Of a DNA stretch of 64,000 bases, positions 60,428-64,000 are shown piece after piece. The notes below the pieces were generated by a model. That model searched no databases and was not told the origin of the DNA. It worked only from the letters and a program-made list of their open reading frames with translations. Where the stretch lies: the NCBI GenBank assembly GCA_011316305.1, contig SAUG01000127.1, forward strand, positions 1-64,000, read 5' to 3'. The stretch is from Rusavskia elegans. Taxonomy: Eukaryota > Ascomycota > Lecanoromycetes > Teloschistales > Teloschistaceae. The position numbers were made by a program, and so were the translations under genes. Each line of letters starts with the position of its first letter. The first letter of the stretch is position 1.

Positions 60428-62760
60428 CTAAACGGCGTGATCATCGAGCCTATCATTTGCCGGACCTGTGAAAAGCTGCGCTCCCTTCACGTACTCCCGC
60501 CGGAGGGATTGTTGCTTCTGCCACGCCATGTGCAGTACAGTTATAACGGTGCAGGACAGCGCCAACGTAACCACAATACTGGCGCACACACGCCAAAAGT
60601 CATGTTGAACCCACGAAGACAGGCGGATATCTTCCAAATTCATGCCCCAGTAGCCGCAGAGCGTGGTGAAAGGAATAAAGACAAGCTGGACAAGAGTGAT
60701 CAGGACAAGGGCGCGGTTCTGGCCCTCGGTGATAATTCCACCCTGCCTTTGTTGGATAGAGCGTAGATCGTAGACCTATGTACCTGTTAGTCAAGAGCAA
60801 GAGTCAATCAGACGTAAATCCGTACTGATTTGAGTGTCGTACGGATGTCGTCTAGCAAGAGCTCGAAAGCCTGGGTCTGCCTCGTCGCCCTTTGTAGTGC
60901 AGTCTGTACCTTCTCCGATGCGGACAGCTCATTCTCGTGTTCTGGTCGATTACCCTGCTCAAGGTCTTCCCGCTCCAAATCGATAACATCCTTGCCCACT
61001 TGTTCGAACGCTTGTTCCCGCCGTTGGCTCATGATTGTGATGCGCCTCAACTCCTCCTCGCATGTGAGCATGTCTTTGATGAGCTCTGCGGGTTCATTGG
61101 GACTTTTGCGGTCAAAGTGTTCGTACTGACGACGTTTCTACAGAAGCAAAAGAGCACGCTGTTAGCCAAGGCGTTGCACCAGACGAAAAGCAGATCACCG
61201 AGGTGAGACTGACGAATTGTTGTATGACTTCCTGGTAGGCCCCTTCTATCGTGGGAGCGTTGTAACCCTGCCGATCGATGTGTGGAGTTGCCCCAATCTC
61301 GGTTATCAGGTGGACAAGGAGCCACTCAACGGAAGATCGGTGCCAAGTCTGGGTTCCTGACTCGGTGAATTGACGGCGGACAAAAGCGATAGCCGAGGCA
61401 ACATCATTGTCAAAGATCGCGTCTCGAGATTCACTGAGGTGCCTCTTGAAGTGTCGGTCAAGATAATTGACACCACGCATGCCCGATAAGGTGAGTAGGA
61501 AGCCTACGGGTTGTCAATATCATCGATATCGCTTGATAAGACGAACGAATGGAGCGTACCATCGCCGCGGTGAAAGCATCGAAACGTGTCTCGAACCAGC
61601 TGCGCGGAACCAAAAAACCTGTGCTTATGAAGCGCTTGCTTATCAGACTGCCACAAGGTAGGTTGCAAACCATCCAGTGGGCCGTAATTGGGCATGGACA
61701 AGCCCTCTGTGATTTGCCAGGGTACATCCGAGGTATTTATTTCCCAATAGCCCGGAAGAGTGTGCCAGTCGTTTGCGAGACCTAGATGTGTAGTTCTCCA
61801 TTCCAGATCGTCGAGTAAGCCTTTGCCATCTGTCTTCGTAGGCTCGAAACCGTTCCAGCACTCTCGATTGAGCTCCTTCGTCAGTTCAGTGTTACCCTGC
61901 AAAAAACGATAAACATCTCTCATGTTTTGGAATTGATCGCGGTCGCAGAAATTCAAGACTTCGACTTTTGCATATGGCCAGCCGGCACGACCGAGATTCT
62001 TGAAAGGCCTGCCGGCCACACCTTGGTGGAGGAAGAGGTCCTCGATAGTGGAATGGAGAGGACCTAGACCCAAGGGAGCATGAATCCATCTGACTTGAAC
62101 ATCACTGGGTTTTGTGGTCGTATATCGCGAGATCTCGGAGAGGCGGCACTCGTATGTTTGTGCACATTGCTCCTTGAAGTCTGTGATGAAAACCTTGACG
62201 TCGGATCGATAGGGGAAGTAAAACCTTGCTAGGCTCTTGAGCTTATGTTGGTCGCTGTCTTTACCAAGCGGAGAACGCCATGAGGCGAATGCATTCCACC
62301 ATAAAGGACTCATCTGTGCTCTTCTCAGATGCTGCAACTGGCGGTCCAGCGCAGGGGCCAAGAGTTTGTGTTTCGCGAGCCGAGCTTCCCTCTCTTTCTC
62401 CTTTTGCATGTGCTCTACGGCTATGGGGGCGAAATTGGTCAAAGCATCTTGGGTGTCTACACTGCCTCGTAGCGGAATATTGCGCGAAGGTCCTGAGATT
62501 GACGTATACTTGGGAGAAGCAGGTCCGTTTTCGTACAAGGTAGATCCACTGATAGCCGAAGATGTTCGCCGTGAAGCGTCGCTCACCCTGTGCCTCGTCG
62601 CTTGCGCAACGAGGGAAGGGTGTTCTCTGGCACCGGAAGAGAAAGATGGGGTAGAGCTACGCCGTTGCCATGGAGAGGGTATAGGGTGGTGCGTATGACT
62701 TGCAGGGTCGTGGCTGTAGATGGGTTCGGTAAAGAGGACGTCTTTATCTTCTTCAGCCAT
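60428..62760 (-). CDS. CorA-like membrane protein, apparent one-base frameshift
   Basis: Exons 62,760-61,199, 61,137-60,826 and 60,775-60,428, with introns of 61 and 50 nt (the first donor could instead be at 61,213). The N-terminal 130 residues are disordered and basic. A cytoplasmic domain follows (PLWWNAFASW, ARFYFPYRSD, then HKHRFFGSAQLVRDTFRCFH). Then come a coiled-coil-rich region (EELRRITIMSQRREQAFEQV) and two C-terminal helices with the CorA hallmark GMN (YWGMN) at the end of the first. The frame runs to DIDNP-stop at about 61,504; the next frame continues GFLLTLSGMRGVNYLDRHF. Restoring one base makes the whole gene, about 740 aa, collinear. Fungal members of this family are CorA-related; magnesium transport is not shown for them. 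The shift may be a real loss-of-function or a base-call error. Confidence 0.75.
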
Positions 62761-63855
62761 ATTCCGGCGTTCTGGCAGTCTTCAGGGAACAAGTCGTATT
62801 TGCAGTCGAAGAGGTCGTCGCTCGCTATGTAGGGTCTCGCTATATCGAGATGAACCAAGTGGCGTTGGCGGGAGTCTAGCTCTGGGCGAGATGTGGCAAG
62901 GACGCTCGAACTTAAGGAACAATCGAAGGATCCCCACAAGGCGAAGATACGACATGGTGACCTTCTGGAAGACAAGGCTAGGCTTAGACAACGTAATGGG
63001 ACGACCATGGGCAGAATTGGAGTTGATGAAGAATGCCTCGAGATGTGCCGGAGTCGTAGTCAAGCCGGGGACGAGACCAGGAAGGCCGAGAGGCTGGCAA
63101 TGTCGGATAATCTTCGTCCATTGAGAATGGAGGATTTGTCAGGCTGTCAGCCTCATTGTTGTACAATCTCCAAATTCGGAGACGCATCGTCCCCTACGTC
63201 ATCAGCATAGCTCCCTGCTGTTTCAAGGCAAGGTAAGCGTCACGTCGCCGGATCACTGATTCCGCGGCTTTCCGAGCGGTTGACGTGTGGGGACAAGTGG
63301 CCAGGGGCAGCAGTGCAAAGACGTGGCGTCCGACATATAAATGTAACGCTCAGAGCATACCAACAATATAGTAACAGCTATCCAAACAGCATAGTATTCA
63401 CTACAGAAGTAGACTCCTGTCGGGTTGTTCTGAGCCCCTTGATTCTTTCGTGCATTGATTATCATTGGAAGCTCGACTTCTCAAATCGTGTACCTTTCGG
63501 CTTCGCCTTCCGCCTTCCATGCTGGGCCTTCTAGATCGGGTAAGGTCTAGATCGAAGGACACCCCCGCAGTCTGCACGCTGCTCAGTCATGGCGGTGTAG
63601 GCGACCTGGACGAAAATAAAACCAAGCTGACTCGGTGTAACTCGCGAAATTCCACGTAGGTCAATAACTCAGCCTCTTCTGGGGAACCTTGTTTCTTTAT
63701 TGCCAAACTATATGCGAGACTGCCCAGTCTGCTTCTCACCATTCCCTCCACCTGTGTTGTCTTGACTATAGAATCCGAACTCACTCGTGTTCGAGAGTGA
63801 AACCCACCAAGGCTTCGAATAGAGAGAATAGGGGTTCCCCCGATTAGGAGACGAA
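62761..63855. other. Divergent intergenic region
   Basis: 1.1 kb between the starts of the CorA-like gene (minus) and the Zn(II)2Cys6 gene (plus). Overlapping open frames on both strands have no domain. A TATAAA-like ATATAAATG word lies at about 63,336. Probably promoters of both genes. Confidence 0.4.
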
Positions 63856-64000
63856 ATGGCGCGCGGCATCAGGTGGAGTCAAGGTTGTAAGACTTGTCGG
63901 TAAGCGCCGCGCTTCGAAGATGTTGGAACACTGTGCTGACGGAATACTACGAATGCCCTAGGCAGCGGAAGCTCAAGTGTGGTAAGTGCCAGTCCGAGTG
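63856..64000 (+). CDS. Zn(II)2Cys6 transcription factor, 5' end only
   Basis: ATG at 63,856. Exon 1 (63,856-63,899) and exon 2 (63,962-63,981) join across a 62-nt intron (GTAAGC donor, CCCTAG acceptor) to encode MARGIRWSQGCKTCRQRKLK followed by CG. A new intron starts at 63,982 (GTAAGT) and runs off the window. GCKTCRQRKLKC is the first half of the fungal binuclear zinc cluster, with three of the six zinc-binding Cys visible (CxxC and a third Cys six residues later). Such proteins bind CGG-containing DNA and regulate transcription. Nothing can be said about target genes because the rest is outside the window. Confidence 0.8.

Noticed and set aside
1..64000. A secondary-metabolite gene cluster
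   Set aside because: An oxidoreductase, an MFS permease, a reductase relic and a Zn(II)2Cys6 start are present, but no polyketide, peptide or terpene synthase, and the genes are scattered over 25 kb.
1..64000. tRNA or rRNA genes
   Set aside because: None recognised by eye. A tRNAscan or Infernal run would decide.

Overview
The window comes from a filamentous ascomycete (Pezizomycotina). Genes are short and carry 50-60 nt GT-AG introns with CTAAC/CTGAC-like branch sites. The gene families are typical of these fungi: PTH11/fungal-rhodopsin receptor, Zn(II)2Cys6 regulator, Kp4-like secreted protein, NmrA-like reductase, OTT_1508-like deaminase. Long AT-rich blocks carry the mark of repeat-induced point mutation (RIP). 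I cannot fix the species; a Dothideomycete or relative would fit, but that is inference.

Layout. Bases 1-1,800 are AT-rich debris that includes a decayed LTR. From 1.8 to 10.9 kb lies gene-bearing DNA with a 700-aa deaminase-like protein (2,693-4,849, +), a broken IBR/RING-type E3 gene (about 5,955-6,590), and a spliced C2H2 zinc finger-DEDDh exonuclease gene (8,346-10,587, -). From about 10.94 to 39.1 kb there is one continuous RIP-mutated block without intact genes. It holds two independent nests of LTR retrotransposons. (1) A gag-only element (13,367-24,345; 408-bp LTRs; target duplication AAACG) was invaded by a chromodomain Ty3/gypsy element (14,190-21,804; duplication AGCTC) that has three LTRs. 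(2) A second copy of that chromovirus in reverse orientation (24,515-38,692; 528-bp LTRs; duplication AAATA) was invaded by a different Ty3/gypsy element (26,142-33,542; 215-bp LTRs).

From 39.1 kb to the end the DNA is again gene-bearing: a small membrane protein, an ankyrin protein, a conserved 189-aa protein, a rhodopsin-like receptor with six exons, a monocarboxylate-type MFS transporter, a Kp4-like secreted protein, an 886-aa glycosylated membrane protein, an NmrA-like reductase, a CorA-like membrane protein with an apparent one-base frameshift, and the first exons of a Zn(II)2Cys6 regulator cut by the window end. Mixed in are relics: a caspase-like gene (51,016-51,915), an aldo/keto reductase cut to its N-terminus (56,301-56,840) and a secreted-protein gene with a stop and a frameshift (57,866-58,403).

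I see no biosynthetic cluster or operon-like unit. The coherent story is a transposon-rich, RIP-processed compartment flanked by lineage-specific genes and many dead genes. The best candidates for unusual biology are the deaminase-like protein, the Kp4-like protein and the structural history of the nested elements.
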